NCBI RefSeq assembly: GCF_021462415.1
Contig: NZ_JAKEDS010000001.1
Span: forward strand, 1 to 64,000
Length of the DNA stretch: 64,000 bases
Origin: Rhodohalobacter sp. 614A
Lineage (GTDB): Bacteria; Bacteroidota; Rhodothermia; Balneolales; Balneolaceae
Reading direction: 5' to 3'
In this document: piece by piece, positions 49,361-57,822 of the stretch
How positions within the stretch are numbered: position 1 is the first letter of the stretch
Layout: each line of letters opens with the position of its first letter
The notes under the pieces: model-generated
Told to the model about the DNA's origin: nothing
The model's input: the letters and a program-made list of their open reading frames with translations, nothing else
Databases searched by the model: none
Translations under genes and position numbers: made by a program

Positions 49361-49480
49361 ACAGCGAGCGTTCAGAATGAAGATGAAATGTATTTTCAAC
49401 TCCATTCCGCCCAAAAAAGGTTGAAGCTGAGCTAAATGAGTACTATCAGCAAAATGACAAATTCACGTTAAACAAATCCC

Positions 49481-50149
49481 ATGGAACTCTGGACCGGTTT
49501 CACATTAGGCTTGCTTGGCAGTTTTCATTGCATTGGCATGTGCGGGCCGATTGCTTTGGCTATTCCGGGGCACAACAGTTCCGCCGCGGCATCTTTCCTG
49601 CGAGGCATTCTATATAATTCGGGACGAATATTAACCTATGCTGCCATTGGCTCCATTTTTGGAATACTTGGGATGGGTGCAACCATCACGGGGTATCAGC
49701 ATATTCTTTCTATCATACTCGGTATTTTGATAATTATCTTCGCACTTTTTCCCCATATCAAGCTTCCCGGGAAGATGAATGATATTTATTCCGGTTTCAC
49801 ACAAAAGCTCACCGCACAGATTTCCAGACTCTACAAAAACAAGTCCGGCTTTTCTGCTTTCTTTATCGGTTTGCTAAACGGTTTTTTACCATGTGGTTTT
49901 GTGGTTACAGCTTTAGCAGCAGCTCTTATCACTCCTTCAGTCTTTCACAGTGCGGCTTACATGACACTCTTTGGCCTTGGAACCCTTCCCGTGATGCTAA
50001 TACTGAATATGGTTCCGAAATTCATTACGCCAAGGCTACGATCCAGATTACGTCCATTCTCCATGTATTTTGCAATCATTATCGGGTTGATACTGATATG
50101 GCGCGGCTACTCTATGATGAGCGGCGGCCATATGATGATGCATGGATAA
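49481..50149 (+). CDS. SafE/UreH-like membrane protein at the cbb3 locus
   Basis: This 222-residue protein has about six helices. The N-terminus GLLGSFHCIGMCGPIALA and the second repeat LLNGFLPCGFVVTAL, each with a Cys motif, are typical of the UreH-like (sulfite exporter TauE/SafE) domain proteins that end many cbb3 operons. The C-terminus is His/Met-rich (SGGHMMMHG), which suggests metal, probably copper, handling. The preceding 120 bases hold no gene. It is convergent with the HAD gene; the stop codons abut. Confidence 0.87.
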   Translation: MELWTGFTLGLLGSFHCIGMCGPIALAIPGHNSSAAASFLRGILYNSGRILTYAAIGSIFGILGMGATITGYQHILSIILGILIIIFALFPHIKLPGKMNDIYSGFTQKLTAQISRLYKNKSGFSAFFIGLLNGFLPCGFVVTALAAALITPSVFHSAAYMTLFGLGTLPVMLILNMVPKFITPRLRSRLRPFSMYFAIIIGLILIWRGYSMMSGGHMMMHG

Positions 50150-50845
50150 TCAGATATGCAGAATCTTCAGCAAGTCATCAAAATTGTCGAATTGAAAATC
50201 GGCTGACTGCCCCTCTTCAATTTCTGAAACCAAAGCTGTAAACCAGGCTGTATTCCAACCTGCATTTCTTCCACCAATAATATCGGATGAATAAGAATCG
50301 CCCACGTACAAGATGGATTCCCGGTCTACCCCGGCCCGTTCAGTCGCCACATCAAACACACGGGGATGTGGCTTCATCACCCCAATTTCTTCCGTAATGA
50401 TAAATAAATCGGTATGCCGGCCAAGGCCCATTTTCTCAATTTTTTTCTGTTGGGTTTCCAGGAACCCATTCGTCACAATTCCTATTGGAAAGGTTTGGCT
50501 CACTTTCTCCAGCGCTTCTTTAGCTCCGTCCACCCATTCCCAGTGATTGCGGTAAAACTGCATATATGCCGAGCCAATCTCATCGCTTCGGCCTGTTGAA
50601 ACTCCCAACTGAACCATGGAATCATGAAACCGCAACCGCTGAAGCCCATGGCGATCAATATCCCCTTCCTGGTAACGAAGCCATAACTGGTGATTAATGG
50701 ATTTATAGGTGTTCAGCCAATCATCCAAGGTAATTTCCTGCAGTTCGGGAGTGGAATGATACAGCTCATTATGGGCGGCTGCTTCTGCAGAATTATGATC
50801 TAAAAGAGTATTATCGAGATCAAAAAAAACAAAGCGGGGATTCAT
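50150..50845 (-). CDS. HAD-family hydrolase, YjjG-like
   Basis: This 231-residue HAD phosphatase carries motif I FFDLDNTLLD (7-16), motif II IVTNG and motif IV YVGDSYSSDIIGG near 175. A helical cap domain lies between motifs I and II. The length and the TNGFLETQQKKIEKMGL segment resemble YjjG pyrimidine 5'-nucleotidases. The enzyme is cytoplasmic and dephosphorylates small metabolites, probably nucleotides. It is transcribed alone, and 50846-51064 upstream contains no other gene. Confidence 0.87.
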   Translation of the reverse strand: MNPRFVFFDLDNTLLDHNSAEAAAHNELYHSTPELQEITLDDWLNTYKSINHQLWLRYQEGDIDRHGLQRLRFHDSMVQLGVSTGRSDEIGSAYMQFYRNHWEWVDGAKEALEKVSQTFPIGIVTNGFLETQQKKIEKMGLGRHTDLFIITEEIGVMKPHPRVFDVATERAGVDRESILYVGDSYSSDIIGGRNAGWNTAWFTALVSEIEEGQSADFQFDNFDDLLKILHI

Positions 50846-51064
50846 CAGTAACTATCTACTTCTTTCTTAAAATTAAACTCTGTAATGATACGTGTTCTGC
50901 CTCGAACAATCACATCAAATACAACCATTAGATACTTTGATTTTAATCCAAACTTAAAACATCTTCCCCCAGGAATAACAAGTTTTCAAAACCTTCGACT
51001 TGAATCCTTCATCGATTTCTTTCGTATATTTGGAGAGTTTTAACATCAAAAAAATTGAATATAT

Positions 51065-51652
51065 ATGAACGCAAAAGTTTGGATTGCAATTATCATTGCC
51101 GTTTTACTGGCCCTATATGGAATTAGCGTTAACAACAGCCTGGTGGAACAGGAAGAGAGCGTAAACCAGGCATGGGCACAAGTTGAAAATCAGTATCAAA
51201 GACGAACTGACCTGATTCCCAACCTGGTAAGTACGGTACAAGGAGCTGCAAATTTCGAGCAGGAAACACTTACCGAAGTGATCGAAGCCAGAAGCCGTGC
51301 AACATCCATCAACGTTAATCCATCTGAGTTGAACAACGAATCCACCATTCGCCAGTTCGAACAGGTACAAAGTCAATTAGGCGGTGCTCTTTCAAGGCTT
51401 CTCGTTAGCGTGGAACGTTATCCTGAATTGACAGCAACCCAAAACTTTCGCGATCTTCAAAACCAGTTGGAAGGAACCGAGAACCGAATTGCCACGGAAC
51501 GGATGCGTTTTAATCAAACCGCACAGGAGTACAATACATCGCTGCGAAGATTTCCAACAAATGTGTTTGCCGGTCTTTTAGGTTTCGAACGCAAGTACTA
51601 TTTCGAAGCCACAGAAGGTGCCGAAACTCCGCCAGAAGTCTCATTTGATTAA
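51065..51652 (+). CDS. lemA: LemA family protein
   Basis: This 195-residue protein has an N-terminal membrane helix (about 5-24), then the signature VNQAWAQVENQYQRRTDLIPNLV (partial) and long coiled helices. The C-terminus has VFAGLLGFERKYYFEA. LemA proteins form membrane-attached helical bundles of unclear role. In many bacteria they pair with TPM-domain proteins, as here, where two TPM genes follow with an 11-base gap. Confidence 0.93.
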   Translation: MNAKVWIAIIIAVLLALYGISVNNSLVEQEESVNQAWAQVENQYQRRTDLIPNLVSTVQGAANFEQETLTEVIEARSRATSINVNPSELNNESTIRQFEQVQSQLGGALSRLLVSVERYPELTATQNFRDLQNQLEGTENRIATERMRFNQTAQEYNTSLRRFPTNVFAGLLGFERKYYFEATEGAETPPEVSFD

Positions 51653-51663
51653 TTATTTAAAAT

Positions 51664-52116
51664 ATGCCAGCAAGAGAATTTTTGACGGAAGAGGAAGAAA
51701 AGCGAATTATCAAATCCATTACCGATGCCGAGGAGTTCACCACCGGTGAAATTCGGGTGCATATCGAATTCAAATGCAAGAAGGATCCCCTGGACCGGGC
51801 AAAGGAAATTTTCCAGGAGCTTAAAATGCATGAAACCGAAGCCCGAAATGGAATCATTCTCTACATCGCAACAGATGATAGAAAAGTAGCCATTTTTGGT
51901 GATGAGGGCATTAGCGAACAAGTGGAAGATGATTTCTGGCAAGACGAAATCGATACACTGATTGGCGAATTCAAACAGGGGAATTTCGAAAAGGGAATTG
52001 AATCGGTTGTGAGTGATATTGGCGAGAAGCTGAAACGGTTTTACCCAAGCGATGGAACCGACCCCAACGAATTGGATAACGAAATTACATTTGAGGATAA
52101 CAGGGATGATGACTAA
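51664..52116 (+). CDS. TPM domain protein, cytoplasmic type
   Basis: This 150-residue protein is a single TPM domain with no signal peptide. Conserved segments are TTGEIRVHIEFKC, ARNGIILYIATDDRKVAIFGD and the acidic C-terminus. It lies between lemA and the secreted TPM protein, overlapping the latter by a few bases. TPM domains have been linked to photosystem repair in plants and to protein quality control, but bacterial roles are unclear. Confidence 0.88.
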   Translation: MPAREFLTEEEEKRIIKSITDAEEFTTGEIRVHIEFKCKKDPLDRAKEIFQELKMHETEARNGIILYIATDDRKVAIFGDEGISEQVEDDFWQDEIDTLIGEFKQGNFEKGIESVVSDIGEKLKRFYPSDGTDPNELDNEITFEDNRDDD

Positions 52117-52876
52117 ACCCATGTTGACCCGGCTAAAAATACTTGTACTTACACTATTAATCGCAACTCCCCTTTCGGCACAGGATTTTCCATCTCCCTC
52201 GGGACATGTAAATGATTTCGCAAACCTGCTGAGCAACCAGGAAGTTTCAAATCTTGAGCAAAAACTCAGAACCTATCGCGATACAACGTCGAACGTGATT
52301 GCGATTGCCATTGTAAAAAGCCTGCAGGGACTGCCCCGCGAAGAAGTTGCCACCACTATTTTTAACGAATGGCGAATGTGGGAAGGCGAACGACAAAACG
52401 GAGTTTTAATCCTGGTTGCGCCCGAAGAACGCCAAATGCAGATTGAAGTTGGCTACGGACTGGAAGGTGCCGTTACCGATTTACAGGCCGGACGAATTGT
52501 AAGTGAAATTCTGAGGCCCAACTTTCAACAAGGCAATTTTTACACAGGACTACAACAGGCCACAACCGTACTGATGCAGCTTGCGGCCGGGGAATACGAT
52601 GCTGTTGATCGTGCCACTGACGGTTCAGGCAACTTCAGTTTCATAGTGCTTATTATCATTTTCGTCATCATTTATACCCTGGTACGTGCCAGCAGTGGTG
52701 GAACAGGACCCGGAGGAAAACGGCGACGGACACTTGGCTCCGGCGGCCCAATCATTTGGGGAGGTGGAGGTTTCAGTGGCGGTTCTGGCGGATTCGGAGG
52801 TGGAGGCGGATTCGGCGGCTTTAGCGGTGGCGGCGGATTTGGATCCGGCGGCGGCGGTGCCGGCGGAGGTTGGTAG
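52106..52876 (+). CDS. TPM domain protein with glycine-rich tail, membrane anchored
   Basis: From ATG 52106 the product is about 256 residues. ATGs at 52109 and 52121 are also possible; 52052 is too far upstream. A signal peptide ends TPLSAQ. The TPM domain (about 30-155) begins SPSGHVNDFANLL and includes NGVLILVAPEERQMQIEVGYGLEG. One membrane helix follows near 190-208, then a Gly/Phe/Ser-rich low-complexity tail typical of the family. It is the last gene of the lemA operon. It probably sits with its TPM domain in the periplasm. Confidence 0.9.
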   Translation: MMTKPMLTRLKILVLTLLIATPLSAQDFPSPSGHVNDFANLLSNQEVSNLEQKLRTYRDTTSNVIAIAIVKSLQGLPREEVATTIFNEWRMWEGERQNGVLILVAPEERQMQIEVGYGLEGAVTDLQAGRIVSEILRPNFQQGNFYTGLQQATTVLMQLAAGEYDAVDRATDGSGNFSFIVLIIIFVIIYTLVRASSGGTGPGGKRRRTLGSGGPIIWGGGGFSGGSGGFGGGGGFGGFSGGGGFGSGGGGAGGGW

Positions 52877-52927
52877 CTTTAAAAATAACTGTATCCCATT
52901 TCAGGTTTTTTTGATAATATTCGTTGA

Positions 52928-52999
52928 TGCGGGAGTAGCTCAGGGGTAGAGCGTCAGCTTCCCAAGCTGAAAGTCGCGGGTTCAAATCCCGTTTCCCGC
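52928..52999 (+). tRNA. tRNA-Gly (CCC)
   Basis: This is a 72-base cloverleaf. The acceptor GCGGGAG pairs with TTCCCGC, the D-arm is GCTC/GAGC, and the anticodon stem TCAGC/GCTGA has loop TTCCCAA, giving anticodon CCC. The T-arm is GCGGG-TTCAAAT-CCCGT. U73 is the glycine discriminator. CCA is not encoded. It lies 51 bases after the TPM gene. Confidence 0.95.
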
Positions 53000-53100
53000 T
53001 CAATCTGTAAGTTATTGGTAAACAATAGATTGACATGACTTTATCATCGATGAAGAATAATATGATCTAATATCAATATCACAGAATCTGTCTTCTATAC

Positions 53101-53334
53101 TTATATCCGGACGTTAATGTTTGTCTTCTCCATAAGTACGGCTTTGTATTTGTAATCAGCCATAACATTTATCACCGTTTTCACATCAACCGAATGGGAT
53201 TCAATTCGTAGAATATTATCGCAATCCTCCAAATCAAAATTGATCTCTGATTCGGGAAACTCCTTTTTTAAGGCTTCAATAAGCTTGTTTGAATCCTTGT
53301 GATTATTAACCGTTGTTTTAAAAACTGCAATCAA
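53101..53334 (-). CDS. Small conserved-looking protein with ferredoxin-like fold
   Basis: This 77-residue protein has a beta-alpha-beta-beta-alpha-beta pattern: IAVFKTTV, LIEALKKEFP, INFDLEDCDNILRIES, VKTVINVMADY and KAVLME. That pattern resembles heavy-metal-associated (HMA-like) folds, but the CxxC metal motif is absent. The family is not recognised with certainty. It stands between tRNA-Gly and the epimerase gene, on the same strand as the latter, 15 bases after its stop. Function unknown. Confidence 0.65.
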   Translation of the reverse strand: MIAVFKTTVNNHKDSNKLIEALKKEFPESEINFDLEDCDNILRIESHSVDVKTVINVMADYKYKAVLMEKTNINVRI

Positions 53335-53349
53335 ATTTATTGAGCCTTA

Positions 53350-53997
53350 TTAATAAGCAATAACCGGTTTCTTGTGTATGAATTGATCAGAATCGATCTG
53401 CTGTACAATGAAATCGGCAAGATCGGCTCGACTGATCTTCGAACCTCCTTTCGGGCAATGCCTTTCCCGGACTCTATATTTACCCGTAAAACCTTTGTCT
53501 GTGAGATACGGCGGACGAACACAAATCCAGTCAATATCTTTGTTCTCTTCAAGAATCGTTTCCCAGCGCACCTGATCGTAATAAATTTTGTTGTAGGTAG
53601 GACGAATGATGCGATGGTAAAAGAAACTATCCGTGCTCGGATCACTCATATCAATGATAGCCGATGTGATGGTGATGAGTTTTTTTAAACCGGCTTTCCG
53701 CATGGCATGCAGAATACTTCTACCTCCTTCAGAATAGATCTCCGTATACTTATTTTGAGTTCCTGTCCCCAGAGCCGAAATGACAACATCACTGTTTTCT
53801 AAATGATGAGAAAGATTATCCACATCAAACAGATCTCCTTCAATGATAGTGATTTGATCATCAGCTATATTCAAACCCTCAAGAGATAATTTTGAGGGAG
53901 TTCGAACCAATGTATTTACATGGTGATTCTCACGGACTAATTGTTTGAGTATTTCAAAACCCGTACCTCCCGTTGCGCCCAATAAGAAAATATTCAT
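53350..53997 (-). CDS. NAD(P)-binding atypical SDR/epimerase-like protein
   Basis: From ATG 53997 the product is 215 residues. The longer open frame upstream (to 54081) lacks fold features and is rejected because FLLGATGGTGFEIL starts the Rossmann fold. The NAD(P) motif is GATGGTG (7-13), then LVRTPSKL and VVISALGTGTQNK. This pattern belongs to the NmrA-like/flavin reductase (BVR-B-type) group, which lacks a classical YxxxK. Members are reductases or redox-sensing regulators. It sits 90 bases downstream of the AraC gene on the same strand. Confidence 0.83.
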   Translation of the reverse strand: MNIFLLGATGGTGFEILKQLVRENHHVNTLVRTPSKLSLEGLNIADDQITIIEGDLFDVDNLSHHLENSDVVISALGTGTQNKYTEIYSEGGRSILHAMRKAGLKKLITITSAIIDMSDPSTDSFFYHRIIRPTYNKIYYDQVRWETILEENKDIDWICVRPPYLTDKGFTGKYRVRERHCPKGGSKISRADLADFIVQQIDSDQFIHKKPVIAY

Positions 53998-54087
53998 TTT
54001 ATCTGTAATGATCTTTTTACCGTCTGTTCCACTGAAAAGAAAGGTATGAAAACAGAGCCCTTTCACATGGTACAAACTCACATGTTG

Positions 54088-54990
54088 TTAGGACAAATCG
54101 TGCATAACCGAGGTTCTGTATTCAGATGGAGTTTGTCCGGTTACCTTTTTAAAAACACGAGAAAAATAGGAAGGATCATCGAAGTTTAGTTCAAAGCCAA
54201 CTTCAGAGACATCCTTCGATAGATCCCAAAGTAAAAGCTGACTCTGGAGAATCCGAATTTCAGTGATCACCTCTTTCGTTGATTTATTAAAGATATTATT
54301 CACACACCGGTTCAGATAATTTTCCGAGATAGCCAATTTCCCGGCATAAAAGGACACACTTTGCTCCTCCTTAAAGTGATTGTAGACGAGCCGCTTAAAA
54401 TCAATAGCCACTTGTTCAGTACGAGTAAGGGCTCTTTTACTGTCAGAGAGGTCCAACACTTTATAAAGCAATGCTTGTAATAATCCATGCGTTACCCTTC
54501 TGTTTGGTTGATTTACTTTGAGTTCTTTTTCCATCAGATGAAGAAGGGAGTGAATCCAGTGACTCTCTGTTTTTTCTAATTTCAAAACGGGATGAATCGT
54601 GAACAGGTTGAGGGAATCTTTTTTCTTATAAATCGTATTTACCGTTTTCTCTTCAACCAATAAAAAATATCCATTAATATTTTTGTGAATGGATTTAATA
54701 GCGGTGATGGTTCCGTTTGAAATCCATAAAATAGCCGGGGCTTCAATCTTGAATGTTTGTGTTCCTATCTGCTGTTCGAACAAACCGGATTGTAAGTAAA
54801 CAAGAAAATTGTAAGAAGGCCGAAATAAAGGAGTGGGTGTAATCAGGTGTTTCGAAACGTTTCGAAGAGGATAAATTTGGATGGGTGTTTTCTGCCAATT
54901 AAACCGTTTTGCATCTGCTTCAATAAAATTGTGAACAAAATCTTTTGATGATATGGAATTTATTTTTTGATCTGATTGGTTGTTTAACAT
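54088..54990 (-). CDS. AraC-family transcriptional regulator
   Basis: The product is about 300 residues from ATG 54990. The C-terminal 90 residues carry two HTH motifs: VSFYAGKLAISENYLNRCVNN and VSEVGFELNFDDPSYFSRVFKKVTGQTPSEYR, given in parts. The N-terminal part is a cupin-like sensing domain with no identifiable ligand. Such regulators often control a neighbouring oxidoreductase, here the downstream epimerase-like gene. The target is inferred only from position. Confidence 0.87.
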   Translation of the reverse strand: MLNNQSDQKINSISSKDFVHNFIEADAKRFNWQKTPIQIYPLRNVSKHLITPTPLFRPSYNFLVYLQSGLFEQQIGTQTFKIEAPAILWISNGTITAIKSIHKNINGYFLLVEEKTVNTIYKKKDSLNLFTIHPVLKLEKTESHWIHSLLHLMEKELKVNQPNRRVTHGLLQALLYKVLDLSDSKRALTRTEQVAIDFKRLVYNHFKEEQSVSFYAGKLAISENYLNRCVNNIFNKSTKEVITEIRILQSQLLLWDLSKDVSEVGFELNFDDPSYFSRVFKKVTGQTPSEYRTSVMHDLS

Positions 54991-55118
54991 TTCCAAAAAT
55001 CTTCCACGGTTTGAGTGTTAAACCTAGTTTTTTAAATATAAAAAAGTGTGGTTCTACGCTTTATAATTGGGATCTTGAAAATCATCCACTTATCCACGAA
55101 CTAAGTTTTGAATGTCAA

Positions 55119-55469
55119 CTATCCCATAATTCGTTCCCGGTGTTCCTGACCCCATTTGCTTAATTCGTTAATGACTCCAGCAAAGGTATACCCATACTCT
55201 GTGATGGAGTATTTAACCGTTATAGGTTTTGTATCCTGCACTTCACGATCTATTAACTTATTGATTTCCAGTTCTTTAAGCTCTTTGGAGAGCATTTTCG
55301 CGGAGATACCCTTTATCTCGTCTTTCATCTCATTAAATTGCCGCGGACCCGTCAGAAGAAGTGTGATAATTGGAATTTTCCATTTGCCATTAAGCAAATC
55401 CATAACATCACGAACGGATCGAAGTCGACGACTACATTCGTCTTTTTTTAAAGGGGATTTATCATTCAT
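55119..55469 (-). CDS. HxlR-family helix-turn-helix regulator
   Basis: This 116-residue winged-helix protein has the family motifs CSRRLRSVRDVMDLLNGKWKIPII (partial), LTGPRQFNEMKDEIKGISAKMLS and ITEYGYTFAGVINELSKWG. HxlR proteins respond to reactive electrophiles, quinones or redox stress. It is divergent from the DoxX gene, with 112 bases between them, so that gene is the likely target. The motif ATAGTTA appears twice in the gap beside the start (55470-55490) and may be part of its operator. Confidence 0.88.
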   Translation of the reverse strand: MNDKSPLKKDECSRRLRSVRDVMDLLNGKWKIPIITLLLTGPRQFNEMKDEIKGISAKMLSKELKELEINKLIDREVQDTKPITVKYSITEYGYTFAGVINELSKWGQEHRERIMG

Positions 55470-55581
55470 ATCTATATAGTTACAAATAGTTATTAGATTA
55501 CATGCAGTTAATTAATTACTATCATTTATTCATTTTAACTTTACAAAACAAAAGTAAAAATGCAATTTAATTAACCTCCAG

Positions 55582-55950
55582 ATGAACAAAACAAAAATAG
55601 CCTACTGGGCATCAACTGTAATATTTAGTGCCATAATGCTCTTATTGGCCATTAATTATTTTATAAGTCCGGATATAGTTCAGGCTTTCGAGCACCTTGG
55701 CTTCCCCGATTACTTCAGAGTTGAGCTTGGGATTGCGAAAATGATGGGAGCTATACTTTTGCTACTACCATTCAAGGGAAGAATTAATGAGTGGATATAT
55801 GCCGGCTTTACGATTAACCTGATTTCCGCTATTATTGCCCATATTGCTTCTGGCGATTCTGTTTCTACAACAATTTTAGCCTGGGTTTTACTTGTACTGT
55901 TAGCTGTTTCTTATGTAACCCATCATAAACTTTCTAGGGATGTCAGCTAA
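55582..55950 (+). CDS. DoxX-like membrane protein
   Basis: This 122-residue protein has four helices. Segments KIAYWASTVIFSAIML, GFPDYFRVELGIAKMMGAILLL and FTINLISAIIAHIASGD match the DoxX-like_2 group. Family members are small membrane proteins implicated in redox or thiosulfate/quinone chemistry. It is divergent from the HxlR regulator and is followed 26 bases later by the pirin-type gene, with which it is probably co-transcribed. Confidence 0.85.
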   Translation: MNKTKIAYWASTVIFSAIMLLLAINYFISPDIVQAFEHLGFPDYFRVELGIAKMMGAILLLLPFKGRINEWIYAGFTINLISAIIAHIASGDSVSTTILAWVLLVLLAVSYVTHHKLSRDVS

Positions 55951-55976
55951 ATTCACCTGATTTAAAAAATTGAACA

Positions 55977-56720
55977 ATGATTTATATAGCCAATCCCACG
56001 GAAAGACGACTTATTGATCAAGGCAAGTTCATCGTTAAATCGAATAAACCCGGCATAAAGCTGGGTAACCCAAAGGATCTCGGAGTCGGTCCGTTGGGAC
56101 AAGTGGATCATGCAACGCTGAAACCCGGTGCTATCATACCTATGCATTCCCATCGGAATGATGAAATACTTTCATATATGCGAAAAGGCACAATGTTTCA
56201 CAGAGATTCCAAGAACAACGAAGTGCCGCTTGATCATACCCACATGATGGTAATGAACGCCGGAAGCGGCATTATGCACGAAGAGGGTGTACCTTATAAA
56301 AGTCAGGAAGAGGTAGAGATGCTGCAAATCTTTATCCGTCCCAAAGCAGATGATTTGGAACCAAATGTCGAGTTTGCCGAATTTGATGCAATGGACAGCG
56401 TAAATGAATGGCGGCTAATCGGTGGACCTGAAAGCAGTTCTGCTCCCCTTATTGTCAGAAGTGAGGTATGGGTATATGATACCCACCTGGACCAATCAAG
56501 TATTGAAACGCCAAACCTGGATGGTCGTACCAGCTATCTATATGTTTTTGATGGATCGGTAACGCTAAAAAATAACCAACCTCTTGAGAAAGGTTCGGCA
56601 GTACTTTTCCAGAATGAAGAGGATCTGTTTGAACTAAAGACAACCGAAGAAGCAGATCTTGTTTTCTTCATTCTGGATGAAAAAAGTACCTATACACGTT
56701 CAGGAGCCTACAGCGGTTAA
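55977..56720 (+). CDS. Pirin-family bicupin protein
   Basis: The protein has 247 residues with two cupin domains. The metal-binding residues are in PMHSHRNDEILSYM (His57, His59, Glu63) and GSGIMHEE (His101). This is the YhhW/pirin pattern, with quercetin 2,3-dioxygenase activity in some members. The second cupin (about 140-240) lacks clear metal ligands, as usual. It probably acts in quinone or flavonoid-like oxidation or as a redox sensor. It lies downstream of the DoxX gene. Confidence 0.88.
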   Translation: MIYIANPTERRLIDQGKFIVKSNKPGIKLGNPKDLGVGPLGQVDHATLKPGAIIPMHSHRNDEILSYMRKGTMFHRDSKNNEVPLDHTHMMVMNAGSGIMHEEGVPYKSQEEVEMLQIFIRPKADDLEPNVEFAEFDAMDSVNEWRLIGGPESSSAPLIVRSEVWVYDTHLDQSSIETPNLDGRTSYLYVFDGSVTLKNNQPLEKGSAVLFQNEEDLFELKTTEEADLVFFILDEKSTYTRSGAYSG

Positions 56721-56854
56721 ATGTGGCCACAGCCCGCCGTTCATTGGAAACTGTTATGTTATAAAAAGACTAGGCTGGCTTAACCAATGTCTTTCGCAAA
56801 GAGAATGGATGATGGTTAAAAGATGTGTAAAAGAGTCTGATATTACTGTCACTC

Positions 56855-56872
56855 ATTGACATATTTGTCAAT
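56855..56872. promoter_or_regulatory. Candidate operator upstream of the TetR gene
   Basis: A perfect inverted repeat, ATTGACA-TATT-TGTCAAT, lies about 95 bases before the TetR start. It may be a binding site for that regulator or another dimeric protein. It differs from the ACTTGCATT sites downstream of the gene, so self-binding by the same regulator is uncertain. The surrounding gap (56721-56967) has no gene. Confidence 0.4.
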
Positions 56873-56967
56873 ATTCGCGAGGTTTATTTATTGAGGTTCT
56901 TTTGTTGTACAGGCTTTATAGCCGTATTAAAAAGAACATCTCATGAGGAACTGATATAAGTTTTACC

Positions 56968-57573
56968 ATGTATGTTTATCCTTTATCAGTGGAGAACTCT
57001 TTAAAAAAATTAAATAAACCAATGGAATACACGGAAACATCTTTAGCTATTTTGGAAGCGTCCAGGAAACTGTTTGCCGCTAAAGGATATAAAGCAGTAA
57101 CAACAAGGGAAATAGCGGCTGAATCATCAGTTAATGAGATTACCATTTTCAGGCATTTTAAAACCAAAGACAATCTTTTTAAGCAGGTATTCGAACACTA
57201 TATATCCAAACCGAGTTTTTCCAAATTCATAAATGAAGATGAAAATGATTTAGAAGTGTTTCTGTATAGTATTGGAAATTTCATCCATACATTATTTAAA
57301 AAAAATTTAGACCTGTTTAAAATTGAGTTAGCTGAGAGAGAGAAAATCGAAAGCATGAATCTGATAAATAGATTTCCGGACGAAATAAAAAACAGAATGA
57401 TTGAGTACTTGGTTGAAAAACATGGCCAACCACGTTCAGCAGCACTGACCTATTCGATTTGTTTTATGACCTCTGTCTATGGTCTCTGCATGAATTTATA
57501 TTTTCTGAAAACATTCACTCCTATACCGGATTTTGAAGAATGCCTCGATTTAATCGTTGATAAATACAAGTAA
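56968..57573 (+). CDS. TetR/AcrR-family regulator
   Basis: The frame gives 201 residues from ATG 56968; ATG 57022 (183 residues, MEYTETSLAIL) also fits a TetR start. The HTH is clear: FAAKGYKAVTTREIAAESSVNEITIFRHFKTKDNLF, seen in order over about 36-71. The C-terminal domain is helical with an unknown ligand. It precedes the FAD oxidoreductase gene on the same strand, separated by 249 bases that hold two near-palindromes built from ACTTGCATT. It is the likely local regulator of the downstream genes. Confidence 0.9.
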   Translation: MYVYPLSVENSLKKLNKPMEYTETSLAILEASRKLFAAKGYKAVTTREIAAESSVNEITIFRHFKTKDNLFKQVFEHYISKPSFSKFINEDENDLEVFLYSIGNFIHTLFKKNLDLFKIELAEREKIESMNLINRFPDEIKNRMIEYLVEKHGQPRSAALTYSICFMTSVYGLCMNLYFLKTFTPIPDFEECLDLIVDKYK

Positions 57574-57585
57574 TTTTTTTAAAAT

Positions 57586-57607
57586 AATGTAAGTAAGCAC
57601 TTGCATT
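57586..57607. promoter_or_regulatory. Candidate TetR operator 1
   Basis: Arms AATGTAAGT (57586-57594) and ACTTGCATT (57599-57607) are inverted with a 4-base AAGC spacer and one mismatch. It lies 13 bases after the TetR stop codon. The AAGTAAGCACTT core resembles operators of several TetR-family proteins. Confidence 0.5.
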
Positions 57608-57744
57608 ATTTTGTATTTAAATGAAACCCGGATATTGATTTTTTTGCAGTCATACACCATGATCTTATAAGTAATCTCACTGATCATAAATCAGACCTTC
57701 TATGAAAATTATTTATTTCGCTAAATAGCCTTGACGAACCATCA

Positions 57745-57770
57745 AATGCAAGTAACTACAAACTTGCACT
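57745..57770. promoter_or_regulatory. Candidate TetR operator 2
   Basis: Arms AATGCAAGT (57745-57753) and ACTTGCACT (57762-57770) are inverted with an 8-base spacer and one mismatch. The half-site is the same as in operator 1. It is about 55 bases before the FAD oxidoreductase start, in the promoter region. Confidence 0.5.
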
Positions 57771-57822
57771 TGCTGATTTTAATGCCCAATTCATTTGTGA
57801 AATAAATAACGGAGGAAAAGAA

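Noticed and set aside
53998-54081. N-terminal extension of the epimerase-like frame
   Set aside because: The Rossmann fold begins at the internal ATG 53997; the extra residues match nothing in the family.
56721-56790. Sequence after the pirin gene (CAGCCCGCCGTTCATTGG, then AACTGTTATG) that recalls one half of an integron attC site
   Set aside because: No matching complementary left half and no integrase gene were found, so a recombination site is not supported.
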